Below are positions 1-11,120 of a stretch of 64,000 nt of DNA, piece by piece. The notes under the pieces were generated by a model. It made no database searches. It was not told the origin of the DNA and saw only the letters and a program-made list of their open reading frames with translations. Within the stretch, counting starts at the first letter, position 1, and each line of letters opens with the position of its first letter. Both the position numbers and the translations under genes were made by a program. Origin of the DNA: Abscondita cerata (Eukaryota; Arthropoda; Insecta; Coleoptera; Lampyridae); contig JALBCR010001292.1 in NCBI GenBank assembly GCA_030710515.1, positions 186,001 to 250,000 on the forward strand, in the 5' to 3' direction.

Positions 1-367
1 AAAAATCTCAAAATTTAAACTAAATAAAAAAACAAAATCCCTCATAGTTTTATTATTTATCGGGAAATGCAAACGATTAAGGTTTGACAATTTAAACTAA
101 AACGATTAAAATAAATAAACTACAATTAACCTAAAACGTTTTGCACAGTTTTAGCAGTTTGTGATGACTTGTGACTGTATTTCTCTCACTTTCTTCTTTC
201 AGAAGAATTTTTCCTTAGGTGGATTTAGTTTTTCTTTTTAAATAAAATAAATAAATAGAAAACTATAAAAGGACAATAAAACATAATAAGGGGGTAAGTA
301 ACAAGTGACAGATTGTTTGAAAGTAGCAATACTTATTCCCACGAAAACACCATAACTGGTATAATAA

Positions 368-1196
368 GTAACAAAATAAGTGTAAAAATTTCAGGGGTGA
401 TTCCTCATCAAAAAGAGATAGGGTCTTTCATATAAAAAAACTTTATTAGAGCATCCCTTGTTGAGATACAGCCCCTTAAAGGGGGTACATAAAATTTGAT
501 TTGCAATTTTTTTCACAAACACTAAAAAGTTAAAAAATTGAAATTAAAGTGACTATTTCTACTATCAAAAATATACTTAGCCAGTAATTCATTTGGTTTA
601 CCCCATGGTTGTAATGGGTGGAAAACGCAACCCCTAAAATGTAATTCCAATTTAACTGTTTTTCTTATTATTTGGTTACCATTTAAAAATTTATTTCCAA
701 TAGTGTGTTTCATTCTAGACAAAAATGTCTTTTGAATTTTTGCCCAAAATTAACCAGTTTGCAGCAAAAAAATATTTTACGAGAGATAGATCGACATAAA
801 ACGAAAATGCGAAACTAATTTATCTAGTAGGCCGCTATTAGTGATGTACGCTGTCAGTGTGTAAATTTTTGAAAATGAATTAATCATTGTGTGTTGTTGT
901 TCTGTTCTTAATTTTTAGTTTAATAATTCATTTGTTACTAATATAGCATACACAAATGAGGATATGCAATACGTTTACGGTCTGTCGCAGGGGAATGGGT
1001 TAGAAGCTTCTAGAACATATGCTGAAATGTATGCTCAACTTTTCTAGTGTTTGTGAAAAAAATTGTAAAACAAAATTTTATGTATCCCTTTTAAGGGGCT
1101 GTATCATAACAAGGATTGCTCCAATAAAGTTTCTTTATATAAAAGACTCTATGTCTTTTCCGATGAGGAATCACATCCTAAAATTTATTTTGTTAC
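368..1196. repeat. foldback MITE-like element with ~160 bp inverted arms
   Basis: The stretch 368-529 reappears in reverse complement at 1041-1196 with roughly 80-85% identity by eye. Shared landmarks are GTAACAAAATAA at the outer end, GTGATTCCTCATC, ACAGCCCCTTAAA and TTCACAAACACTA. The right outer edge continues into ACCCTGTATAAA (about 1196-1207), a terminal motif also seen at other foldbacks in this window. The left outer edge lacks that motif. The spacer carries no recognisable gene. The 60-70 codon open frames here lie in or across the arms and have no protein-like content. It is probably a non-autonomous DNA element. Positions 1-367 and 1208-1800 show only AT-rich sequence with nothing I recognise. 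Confidence 0.7.
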
Positions 1197-1809
1197 ACCC
1201 TGTATAAACGCGTTTGTTTCTATTTATTTTGACTTCACTATCTTGATTATTAGTCACGATATATACTAATTTAAATATTAACTTTTACTATATATGAAAT
1301 TTAAATAATTAGTATAATAACTTATCATTACAGTATGGACGAATGGTAGATAAAAGACGATCGAAGTGGAAAGGTTTAGTGTAATACTGGTTTTAGTGGT
1401 TTACTTTATGTTTTTTATGCGCTGAAGTAAATACACTTGTCTTCAACTTGTAACTGGCAAAGCAAGCTATTTACGCAAAAAGTTGCGTAGTGATAAAATA
1501 AAAAATAATAATAAAATAAATAGTTGTTGACATTTTTTATTTCTTTCGTTGTCATTTCAAGAATTACTCTTCGTAAAACCATTTTTTTTTCACTCGCAGT
1601 CTTCACCTTTTTATAATTAATTCTAGATCTTTGTCACTACGGAATAAGTTCCTCTTCCTGCAAGATTTGTTGGGATGTTTTACCACGTGCCTTGATATGT
1701 GTTTATTGTTTGCTACTTTGGCGTTTAAGATAATCGATTCTAGGGTGATTTGTGGAGGAGTTGGTTTCATCTTTTTCTTTGCCATAGGCATTTCTGTCGA
1801 CTTCAGCGG

Positions 1810-2640
1810 CATGACGAGGCGGGAGTCATACCTCGAAGCTGAACGCCTGCTCGCTTAGTCAGTCTTAGAGACCAAAAGCGACAGGTGGAAAGAGTTTGTG
1901 ACTAGCGTCGGTAACGATGAGTCATGGAGTGTCGTTTACCAAATATATCAAAGCAAAGGCACGGGTCTAGAACTCGGGGCTATAACTAATGAAGACGGAC
2001 ATGAGATGAAAGTGCAAATAATCTATTACGTCCGCACTTTCTTCTTGGCAATGTCTCAGACAACACACAGAGTCGTAATGGCACCGAGGTAGACCTACCT
2101 GAGTTCTTCAGTGATGGTGAGGTACAATTGGACATCGAGTTGACAAGGGTGGGAAAGATCGGGACCAGGCGGGGTTGACCTCATCATTGCCTAAGGTACA
2201 TGTATGGAGCTCCGGGACTATTTGAACTCCCTGCTAATAAGGGGTTATTCCTGAGCCCTAGAAGCAGTCTTGCATAATTGAGATCTTGAAGAGACCAGGA
2301 AGAACAAAAGTAGAACACACAGATCAGTGTTTTCGAAAAGATTTACAAACGGATATTAGTGAACCGGTTGTCGCAATACGAACGGATACTCAGCAACAAG
2401 CAGTTAAGCATAAAGTTACCGTGGCCTCGCCTCAAGACAGATATGTTTATGGCGTCTTTGTTAAGGGGGCGTTTCTTAACCTCCTCTGGGAGAAATTAGC
2501 AAAATCTGGAGATCAGTAACTCGGGGATGTCCTCGGAGCTTGTGCATGGTGGATGAGATGTCTTTGCCTACGCGTACGACTTTGCCGTCATCATTCGGAG
2601 AGAGAGCAGGGCGAGAGCTCAAAATGAAGGATACTAGATC
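1810..2640 (+). pseudogene. R1-like LINE reverse transcriptase relic
   Basis: Broken open frames carry pieces typical of R1/Jockey-type retrotransposon ORF2. Around 1895-2090 there is a W..FV......E.W..VY.I block like the linker before the RT domain. Around 2440-2515 the residues YVYGVFVKGAFLNLLW resemble RT motif A (usually ..GIFVDI.GAFDNLWW) with the catalytic Asp lost. Around 2560-2600 VFAYAYDFAVII resembles the Y-A-D-D box, mutated to A-Y-D. Frames change and stops occur between the blocks, so it is dead. The family assignment comes from the pattern of conserved residues and was not searched. Confidence 0.55.
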
Positions 2641-3143
2641 GATTAGCATTATTGGAAGGGGAAGACCTGCTTGATGGCGTTATGGTGTTGCCATCTCAAC
2701 CCCATTGTAATCGACATCGTTAATTTACATCCGCATGATGCCACGCACGGAATGCGGAAAACGCACTCAGCATAACAAACCCGATTAATAAATGCTGACG
2801 ACAAGGAAGATATTTCCACGACCTCGCAGACAAAGCAAACAGCGTACTTATTGCATATAACGTGAAGTAAGATCGATAGACAATTTAGAAGTTAAGTAGA
2901 GTGTAGTTTAAGTACAGTTTGATTTGACACTCGCATTGACCAGTTCGCGACACTGAGCAGCGGTTAGTATAAGCACGTCGCTAGCACTCAAATCGGCCGG
3001 CAATTTACGACTCGACATGTAACACAAGCGGCGTGTCATTAATGCAAACGAGATATCTATTACGCTTCGAGTATATTAAAGCACTTTACGCCAGAACATT
3101 CTTTCATGTAAATATTCCATCTCGACTACTGTAAGTGAAATAT

Positions 3144-3529
3144 AATAAACACATCTAAACCGATTCGACTCCTCCAGTTCTTTCTCAGACCGGCGTCTAG
3201 GATACATCCTAGACCCCTCAGTGGTGACCCCCGACGTGATTTAAGACCAGAGAAAGATCAACATTCGAGAAGAAGTTCATCCAACAACACGGCAAGAACA
3301 GGTATAACCACAATTTTTTTATATACCTACGACATTCAACGACATGAACGGAAAAACGACCGCCACTGAGCCCGCTGCGCTCGCTGCTGCCCTAACCGCC
3401 GCCCAACAACACGCCCGGTTACAAAGAAATGGCTGCTTGACGGGTCTGGGGTATCAGGGCACAAATGATGACTATGTACATGTCAGTGTGCAGAACAGTT
3501 TCAACAGGGGCAATATAGGTAGTCATTAG
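3144..3529 (+). repeat. LTR retrotransposon remnant: LTR 3' end, leader and gag start
   Basis: An AATAAA signal at 3144-3149 is followed about 70 bp later by a CA dinucleotide at 3219-3220. Next comes GGTGACCCCCGACGTG, a form of the sequence that follows the 5' LTR (primer-binding region) in many insect Ty3/gypsy elements. About 120 bp downstream an ATG at 3344 opens a 61-codon Ala-rich frame (MNGKTTATEPAALAAAL...), which resembles the start of gag in such elements but stops at 3527-3529. The 5' end of the LTR could not be placed; it may lie within 2880-3140. No pol follows. This is a truncated 5' portion embedded in LINE debris. Confidence 0.4.
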
Positions 3530-3557
3530 TAAATAACTTTATAACTTGGAAATACGA

Positions 3558-3812
3558 CTTCGCGGAGAGAGGTCGATGAGTTGGTAGACTTGCTGAGTGT
3601 AGCTGAAAGACGCTTGCCGCAAACGCTTGCTGAACGGGAGGCTTAGCATCGCATGACAGAGAAGGAGGTCTTACAGCACTCCTTTGGACTTAGAGACACA
3701 AGTCCGCGGAGAGAGGTATTCAACTGAGAGACGCCTACCGCACCTAACCGTGAACGCTCTCTTGATAGAAGGCTTAGTGCGATATAGTAAAGGATGTGAA
3801 CTCACAGCACTA
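3558..3812 (+). repeat. tandem pair of ~130 bp units, likely LINE 3' UTR
   Basis: Two direct copies begin at about 3558 and 3700. They share GCGGAGAGAGGT, a GAGACGC(T/C)T(G/A)CCGCA word, GGCTTAG(C/T)(A/G)(T/C) and a (T/C)(C/T)ACAGCACT word near the end. Such GC-richer tandem blocks with CACAGCACT are common in 3' UTRs of R1-type LINEs, which fits the ORF2 relic upstream. The stretch 3813-4930 continues in the same style to about 4400 (possible LINE 3' sequence) and then becomes AT-rich with nothing I recognise. Confidence 0.5.
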
Positions 3813-4935
3813 AGGGCGATTCATCCTTAAAATATCCCAACGGCTGGGGTGTGCATGGAGTTGGCCGTCTTGGGAAGTGGGATGTCTAATAACGGGACAT
3901 GGAATCTTTAGAGATTAGTTACATAGTGTCCAAGGCTTACACTCGGCACTATGTGTGCGAAGTAGAGATTCAAACTTGGTTTCATTTCTTTGATGCTCGA
4001 AAGGGATTTGGACATGTGCAGCTGGACAAAATCGTATACACTTTGTTTTGCAACTTGATTGACTCCATGATTAAGAAACGTAAATAGCTGATAGACGATT
4101 AGACATGAGTAGCCCGGACTAGTTCCTGGCCTTATGTAAAGCCTCAGTGCCGCAACTGCGATGAGACGAGGTCCTGGAAAGTCGAGTGTTGGCTTAAAAT
4201 CTAGACTACATGGATGTAGACCATCAATATAGATTACTTTCTGACACAAACAACGGAATGATCCTGAGATTAACAGACGCTTAGATCCCGAAGGGCTCTG
4301 GTTTTGGTGGGCGCTCTGCTTAGGCCGTGTTTACTGCGGTCTGGGGAAGCACTGCTCTGTAGCTAAAGCATCGTTATGCCCTTGAGTGGGTTTTTTTGGT
4401 TGTATGAGTTTTGTTGTTCAGCGAATGCAGTAAAATCTTGTGATACTTTTGAAATAATAAAGGTAGATTTGCAATTAAAATAATTAGCAAATAAAATAAA
4501 TATTAAGAACTTTTTCTCACTTTATTACATCATCACGTATTGATACCTATCTGATCTTAATAATTTAGAAAATACGAATAAAATATAAAGTTTTTTTATT
4601 GTTATGCTTTGAACAATTTAAAATTTGATTAAAGAAAATTTGGAAAACCTAGGGGAATGTATTTGTTTTAACCTCAATAAAACGTTTTGACATTGTTGAT
4701 GTTTATTATTCCAAACGTTCTTGTGCTTAAAAAATAATTGCAATTGCAGTCGATGAACTACATCCTAAAACTAAGTCGTTCCAAAAAGAATTACATAAGT
4801 GTATTGATTTATTCATCATGCAGGTAGTACTTACATCCATATAAAATTTATTGCTTAAGAATTGGATAAACTGAACATGCAAATTTTAATCAATATTCAA
4901 TTAAGTCTATTTATTTAGATTTTAATTGGTATTTA

Positions 4936-6231
4936 CTACGAGGATGTATTGATATCTAGTTAGCCTAGACCAGTTCCTTGCATAAACAAAATATTGCGTT
5001 ACCATAGAAACGAACAAAAGCTTATTAGAAGTGTCAGTGTAAAGTTTGACGTCAAAAAAGTGAACCAGAGTCACGCAATAAATTAAATGAAAAATGATGT
5101 CCACCGAAATTGTGAAAATCGAAAAATTGGAGTATCGAGTCATCATCAAGTACCTGTATTTAAATGGGTTAAGAGGTAAGCAGATTTACGAAGATATGCT
5201 TAATACCCTTGGTGATCAATGTCCTTCGTATGCGACCGTCAAAAATTGGAATGCAAGCTTCAAAAGAGGTAAATTTTCCATTGAAGATGATGACCGATCG
5301 GGAAGGCCAGTTTCTGTGTCAGTCCCCGAAAATATCGATGCAGTTCATGACATGATTTTATCAGACCGTCGAATTGGGCTAAAACGGATATCTGAAGCAC
5401 TGAATATTTCATACGAACGCGTTCATCATATGGTTCACGTCAATTTGGACATGAGAAAAATTGCTGCAAAATGGATCCCCAAATGTTTGAATGTTGACCA
5501 AAAGCGTGCAAGGGTAGAAGCATCGCGTTCGATCTGTGCTCGATTTGAAAACGATGTAGACTTCTTAAACCGAATTGTTACTATGGATGAGACTTGGGTA
5601 CATTTCTACGATCCAGAAACAAAGCAACAATCGATGGAATGGCGACACTCTGGTTCTCCAAGACCTAAGAAGTTTCGTGTCCAAAAATCTGCTGGAAAAG
5701 TTCTTGCTTCAGTTTTTTGGGATTGCCATGGAGTAATCATGATTGATTTTTTGGATAAGGGTAGAACAATAACTGCAGATTACTATTCGACATTACTGAC
5801 CACTCTACGGGAAAATATTAAAGAGAAAAGACGCGGAAGCTATCCAAAGGTGTTTTGTTTTTGCAGGACAACGCCCCTGCACACAAATCTCATGTTGCCA
5901 TGCAAAAAATTCGTGATTTAGGGTTTGAATTACTAGAACACCCCCCTTATTCATCCGATTTGGCTCCGTCCGACTATCACCTCTTTCCTCAACTGAAAAA
6001 AGTTTAAAAGGTCGTACATTTTCTTCCAACAAGGAGGTAATAGAAGCTGTGGAGGTCTGGTTTGCAGAGCAAGAAGAAACATTTTTTTGAAAGGTCTAGA
6101 GACGTTGCAGGTTCGCTGTAATAAATGTATCCAATTAAGAGGAGAATATGTTGAGTAATAAAATATTTTGACATTGAAATTTTGTTTGGTTCTATAGTAG
6201 GCTAAGAATTTTTCAATATATTCTCGTACGT
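4936..6231 (+). mobile_element. mariner transposon, both ends present, transposase broken
   Basis: The two ends form an imperfect terminal inverted repeat. The left end has ACGAGGATGTATTGA...TTAGCCTA from about 4938. The right end, read in reverse complement from about 6229, has ACGAGAATATATTGA...TTAGCCTA. Each outer end is next to a TA, as expected for mariner target duplication; the exact first base is uncertain by 1-2 nt because the ends differ by a small indel. The element is about 1.3 kb, the normal size for mariner, with a single gene between a ~160 bp 5' leader and a ~70 bp 3' tail. Confidence 0.88.
5094..6158 (+). pseudogene. mariner transposase (D,D34D type), frameshifted
   Basis: The enzyme cuts and pastes the mariner element using three acidic residues. 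The open frame from ATG 5094 runs 275 codons. It shows the N-terminal helix-turn-helix region (TVKNWNASFKRG and DDRSGRP at residues ~45-70) and the first catalytic Asp in MDETWVHFYDP. At about 5850-5865 a 1-nt loss shifts the frame. In the next frame the second Asp (QDNAPAH) and the third Asp (PYSSDLAPSDY) follow at the mariner spacing. Another single-base loss near 6001 and one near 6088 break the C-terminus, which would otherwise end with TAA at 6156-6158. A full-length protein would be about 350 residues, normal for the family. The catalytic residues are still readable, so the copy is fairly young. The start is uncertain between adjacent ATG codons at 5094 and 5097. Confidence 0.9.
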
Positions 6232-6299
6232 TAATTAAAATATTAACAAACTTGTTGGTTGCTAATAATCATTACTTAGATGTTTTTCTGTAACTCAAG

Positions 6300-7416
6300 C
6301 AAATACTAAAGCGCGTTACACATCTATCATTGTTCAAATCAAACGTCATATTCTTGCTTTAGTCAAATATATTTGATGGAATAAGTTTGACAATATCGAT
6401 GTTTCACACTGTCAAATTAATTTGATTAGTGTTGGTTCTGCACATTTTTCTTTTATTTCATCATTGCTTTTCAATGATCAAATATTTGTCAAAAACAAAT
6501 GATAATGTTTCACACTATCAAATTTATTTGATGGTCAAACCCAAAATTTGAAGAATGTTTGATAAGTGTGAAACGACTTGAGTTAATAAATTAAAGTGAC
6601 GTAAAATCGTCGTTCTCCCATAACTCCTAAATGAATGACTTCCATATTACAATCTACACTCTACAGGGTGTTCCGACATTCCGTGTATATAGATCTACTG
6701 CAGATTTCTGGGACTGAAATATGTCGATTTAACCCAAATTACCTTAGTCCAAAAGTTGATAGTTTCCGAAATAGTTATTATTTTTTATTAGTTTTCTATT
6801 GATAATTTTCTTAATATTTATACTACTTGCACAAATCGGTACTCGGGGGTTTTTTAAGATGAGAATTGGAAATCCGTTTTTATTTTTGAGGTAGGCTGCA
6901 GGGGGTACTTTTCTTACATTTAAAATGTTCTAATTTTTTTCTGCCTTCCTGTATAAAATTTTTATTTGAATATTTGTATACTCCAACTTCGTCTGCCCCA
7001 AAAAGGTATACTTAATTAAAGTCACTCTAAGTAACAGTTTTGGAGATAATTGGATTTTTGATAGAAATTGCTCCAGCACGTCAGGTTTTCTCAAAATTTT
7101 AGCTATTGACTATTTTATGTAATTTTGTTGGTTTTAATTGTTCACAATTGTATTGCATATACTACTATTAAGTTTTAAAATTCTTTTTCTTAAACTATTC
7201 ACCGAGCTGAACCATGAACAAATTAATTCCTTTTAACACTTCAGATCCGTTTACAGAAAGGCATGGGTTATTATATTCAGGAGGATCACGAAATGATAAA
7301 GGTCGAGACGGATTTGAATGCTTTGATATTAAGGCTTCAAAACGTACGTCAATTTTCTTTAAAGTTTTTTTTTGTGTGTGTTTTTTTAGGGGTTTTTGGT
7401 GCAAATACAATGCAAG
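6300..7416. other. intergenic repeat debris
   Basis: No gene is seen. Around 6400-6575 the phrase TTTCACACT(G/A)TCAAATT occurs twice in direct orientation, and TGATAAGTGTGAAAC occurs once inverted, suggesting a small decayed MITE. At 6663 TACAGGGTGTTCCG is a terminal motif shared with foldbacks elsewhere in the window, and GGTACTCGGGGGTTTTTT at 6838 matches the iterated unit at 39461. The open frames near 7195-7468 overlap on both strands and look like chance. Confidence 0.4.
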
Positions 7417-8603
7417 AAAATCAGAATTTGGTATGCAGTCATTTGTGACCAAGATCTATTGTTTGTAATGACTATGATTTTATTTTCTTTTATGATTTCA
7501 AGTTGAATTTTAGCTCAACTTTATGTAAGGTACTTTTAACCTAAAATGTCAACTTTCGGTAATAAAGATTGTTTTATGTCAAAATTGGCAAAACTCATCT
7601 ATGTACGAAAAAAATTGGTGCAGCGGAACTAACAAAGATGGAATAGCAAAATTCTGCCAGTGGAAAGGCAAAACATTGCACTTCATCCTTCTTGATTTAA
7701 ATCTTGATATTATCTACAGGGTGGTGTGAAAAGTGACTTGAATTTGGTTAATACAAACATGCCAAAAAGTCATTTTATTTAAATGGGACACCTCATATTT
7801 AATTACATGTGTTGAAAGGTCATTCTTTTCTGCATTGAATGAAGTACCATTCTTCTATTCTTACAATAGAATTTTTTTGATTTATTTGAATTTGAAATTT
7901 GAAAGTTAAAAAAATCATATTTATAGTCATTTTAGATAACAACTGTTATCGGTTTCAAGAAACAGCTTCATTCAAAAGTTATATTGTTACACGTGTTTCG
8001 AGTTTGACAACTCATCATTAAATTCGAAATTGTTTTCTGAAATGACTATAAATATGATTTTTTTAACTTTCAAATTTCAAATTCAAATAAATCAAAAAAA
8101 TTCTATTGTAAAAATAGAAGAATGGTACATCATTCAATGCAGAAAAAAATGACCTTTCAACACGTGTAATTAAATATGGGTGTCGCATTTGAATAAAATG
8201 ACTTTATAGCATGATTGTATTGACCTAATTCAATTCACTTTTCACACCACCCTGTAGTTAATTTTCAAGATTGAGATCAAGAAGGATGAAGTGCAATGTT
8301 TTGCCTTTCCACTGGCAGAATGTTGCTATTCCATCTTTGTTAGCTCCACTGCAACAATTTTTTTCATACATAGATGATTTTTGCCAATTTTGACATAAAA
8401 CAATCTTTATCACCGAAAGTTGACATTTTAGGTTAGAAGTTGACCTAAAATTCAACTTGGAATCATAAAAGAAAATAAAATCATAGTCATTACATTTAAA
8501 AAAACCAAGTTGTCATCAACTTCCGGTACTTCCGAAAGTTTAAAAATATTTTAAAACAATAGATCTTGGTCACAAATGGCTGCATACCACATTCTAATTT
8601 TCT
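7416..8603. repeat. 1.2 kb palindrome (foldback), arms ~520-565 bp
   Basis: The left arm 7416-7936 is matched in reverse complement by 8039-8603, around a ~100 bp loop. Shared landmarks on both arms are TGGTATGCAG, TTTGTGACCAAGATCTATTG, ATGTCAACTTTCGGT, AGTGGAAAGGCAAAACATTG and a CACCACCCTGTAG junction. The right arm has ~80 extra bases near 8495-8555. Transcribed through, it would form a long RNA hairpin. Small open frames inside (for example 8258-8455 on the - strand) are arm sequence, not genes. Confidence 0.9.
7718..8257. mobile_element. inner MITE with CTACAGGGTGGTGTG termini
   Basis: Within the larger palindrome the inverted pair CTACAGGGTGGTGTGAAAAG at about 7717 and its complement ending at about 8257 has the look of transposon termini. 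They bound a ~540 bp unit that is itself almost entirely inverted repeat. The flanking 250-300 bp on each side are also inverted copies, so either the inner unit sits in an older palindrome or the whole is one foldback element. No coding capacity is present. Confidence 0.55.
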
Positions 8604-8662
8604 CGCTATCACGGTTCTCCAGATATTTCTAATAGGCACTCATCTAAAGACACCCTGTATAA

Positions 8663-9030
8663 AATATGGAAGGTGTTCAGTACCTTACAGTACTCCATAG
8701 TCAACAAGAAGAACATGTTGTTCTTGAGAATCACCACTTTGGTTTCCGGACCTGGTCATCAAGACCCTCCCGGACAATTAGGAAAAGATGTACACACTTA
8801 ATTAATATTTTTACATGTGAATACTAGGGTGAGTAAGAGTTGGCATGTTTAGGTTTTAGTGGTTTTCCTAAACCTTGAAGTAAATGCTTTGCCAAGACGA
8901 ACTAATCCACAATTGCACACGGTTTCGTCACCACACTATACAGGTTTATACTGATCTTCTGGGGCACCATACATAACACTTACATTACAATACAATATTA
9001 AAAATGTACCATACGATTAAATAAAACGAT
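8663..9030. repeat. dispersed repeat family, also at 56770-56900 and 58260-58520
   Basis: Positions 8663-8790 (ATATGGAAGGTG..., ...CACCACTTTGGTTTCCG) match 58432-58520 in the same orientation. Positions 8930-9025 are the reverse complement of 56795-56890, sharing TCGTATGGTACATTTT, GTAAGTGTTATGTATGGTG and CAGAAGATCAGTA. A third partial copy with GTATGGTACATTA lies at 58275-58340. The family is unknown. It has no coding content and may be pieces of one larger element. Confidence 0.6.
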
Positions 9031-9529
9031 TTTTTAAAATGAAGATATTTAGTTTTGAATTCAAGAATTTTAGTCCAAACAAGTTCTTATTTTTTTCTTT
9101 TACAAGTACTTTAGTATTCTGTTTTGCATGAGTCGCTAATTACGAATCCAACCAGCAAAGGCAAAATCGGAAGGATATCCAACCCATAAGAGAGGAAGAT
9201 TTAACCAACATTAGTCAAGATTAGGAGAATAACCAACCAATTAAAGCAAGATCAGAATCCTGTTAGTTAAGGGTAGATAGAAAAAAAATCTAACCAATAA
9301 AACTCAAAACAAATTCCCTAAAATAGTAACAATACCCATTTTTTAAGAATTTCAGTTGAAATTTTAAAAAAGAAACCTAACGTGCTAGAGCATTTTGAAA
9401 GTCAGATTCGGTTTCAGTCCAAAAAAATTTACAAGAATCACCCCCACCCATTCTGAAAACTAAGAAAAGCGCAATGTCAAATTAGAGATATTGGATCTTA
9501 TTTTTAAAGGAAACAAGTGTTTCGTCCCT

Positions 9530-9700
9530 AAAGCATGTTAAAACAAAAATTAGAGAAGGTGTTCCCCAAGGATCAATTCTTGGATTTTCCTCTTCTTCTT
9601 CTTATTTAGTCTAATATATCCATAAAGGTAAATTAACCGCATAGATACATTTCTTTAAAGCTGACGATTTAGGTAGTACCCATGGTTTCATTCTAATATG
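9530..9700 (+). pseudogene. non-LTR reverse transcriptase fragment
   Basis: A short translated stretch reads VKTKIREGVPQGSILGF, the conserved block that follows the finger region in Jockey/CR1-type reverse transcriptases. A few codons further A-D-D is readable near 9660. Frames break on either side. Between 9031 and 9530, and between 9700 and 11115, I see only AT-rich sequence. One segment near 10285-10325 (CGGCGTTTCGCACATCAAGG) resembles the untranslated tail of LINE or Penelope elements. Confidence 0.45.
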
Positions 9701-11120
9701 AACATTGAAATATAGATAGTAGGGTGTTTAGAATTACGGAAACTCATTGAATTGAAAAGGTTTAAAAAAAGTAGTTCAAGGATGCACTAGTTTTCATTAC
9801 ATCAGATGAGTAAAAACTAAACTCCATTTTTATGTTGATTAAAGAACTTTATGTAGTTTCTCCAATTAGTATGTTTATTCTTCAAAAATATACTTGCATT
9901 GCTAGAAGGCAATAAGTATTGTTAGGAAAAAATGCACAAATTCTTGGAAAGTTTCTTATTTTTTTTGTCATCAACTTTCCGATTCAAATCTTTATTTTAT
10001 TTTTATTGTCAATTGAAAATATTTAGTATTGTATTTCTTTGGTGTGTTTGTAATCGTCCATGTTCATAGAAGATTAATTTTTAGTGCGTTTATGATTGTC
10101 TATGATCTGTCAATTGCTTCATCAGTATTTTTCTTGTAATTTTTTAATGATTTACGTTGGTTTGGGATTGGTGAAGACATTCGCTGAGCTACCAAGTTCA
10201 GATGAATGGATTTACTCACCTTAATTATTGTTACTTTAATTAGTTAATATTTAGAGTGTAAGAGACTCAATGAATAAAGATTGCCGGCGTTTCGCACATC
10301 AAGGTGAGGGTTTCATCAAGGCTGTTATTTTTGTTATAGTCATCCTCGTAATGAGGTACACAAAACCACATTAAATTATAAGAAACAAATTGTAACTAAA
10401 TCTTTCTTGATTATTAAAAAAACAATTCGTGACCAAAACAAGGTATGAGAACCAAAATATTGTGTTGAGAGGTTAAGTTTATGACAAAACGAATAGTACA
10501 TTTCTTGTTTCGTGGTTCTATGATCTATCTGTCAATTTTTCATTAGCCGGCTCGATATCAGTTTTTGATGATTATCCATGTAATTTTTCTATTTTCTATT
10601 ATTATTCAAAACAAATTATAACCAAAGTTTCATGATTACTTAAAAAAAACAATTGGAGACCAAGACAAGATATGAGACCCAAAAGATAATTTGCTACTAT
10701 TGTGATGAGAGGTCAAAGTTTAGGCCAAAAGTTAGAAAACAATTAAAATATTACTATCGTGATACTATGATACTATGTTGGTGTTTACCATCTTTATTGT
10801 TTATTGTTCTAACACAATAAAAATTTAAATTTACCTATGAAACTACCTGGTTTCCGACTAAAAAAGGAGAATCTTTTATATCCAAGGACACTTTTACTCA
10901 TAGGTAGGCATACAGTAAAATAAATATATTATCACAGAATCAGTTCTTCGTTTACTACAATAATAAAATGGATATTAGGAAAATAATATGAATTTACAAA
11001 ATGCTTTGTTTCTTTGTGAATAAGGCAGTAGACCAAAATAAAAACAATTTGCATCTGGAACTGAAAACACCTTGCACAAACTAAAAACCTACCTCTGTAC
11101 ATTGGCCTTACAACCCGATG

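Noticed and set aside
7195..7468. Overlapping 84-85 codon frames on both strands
   Set aside because: There is no motif, the frames overlap on both strands, and part lies in the palindrome arm; chance.
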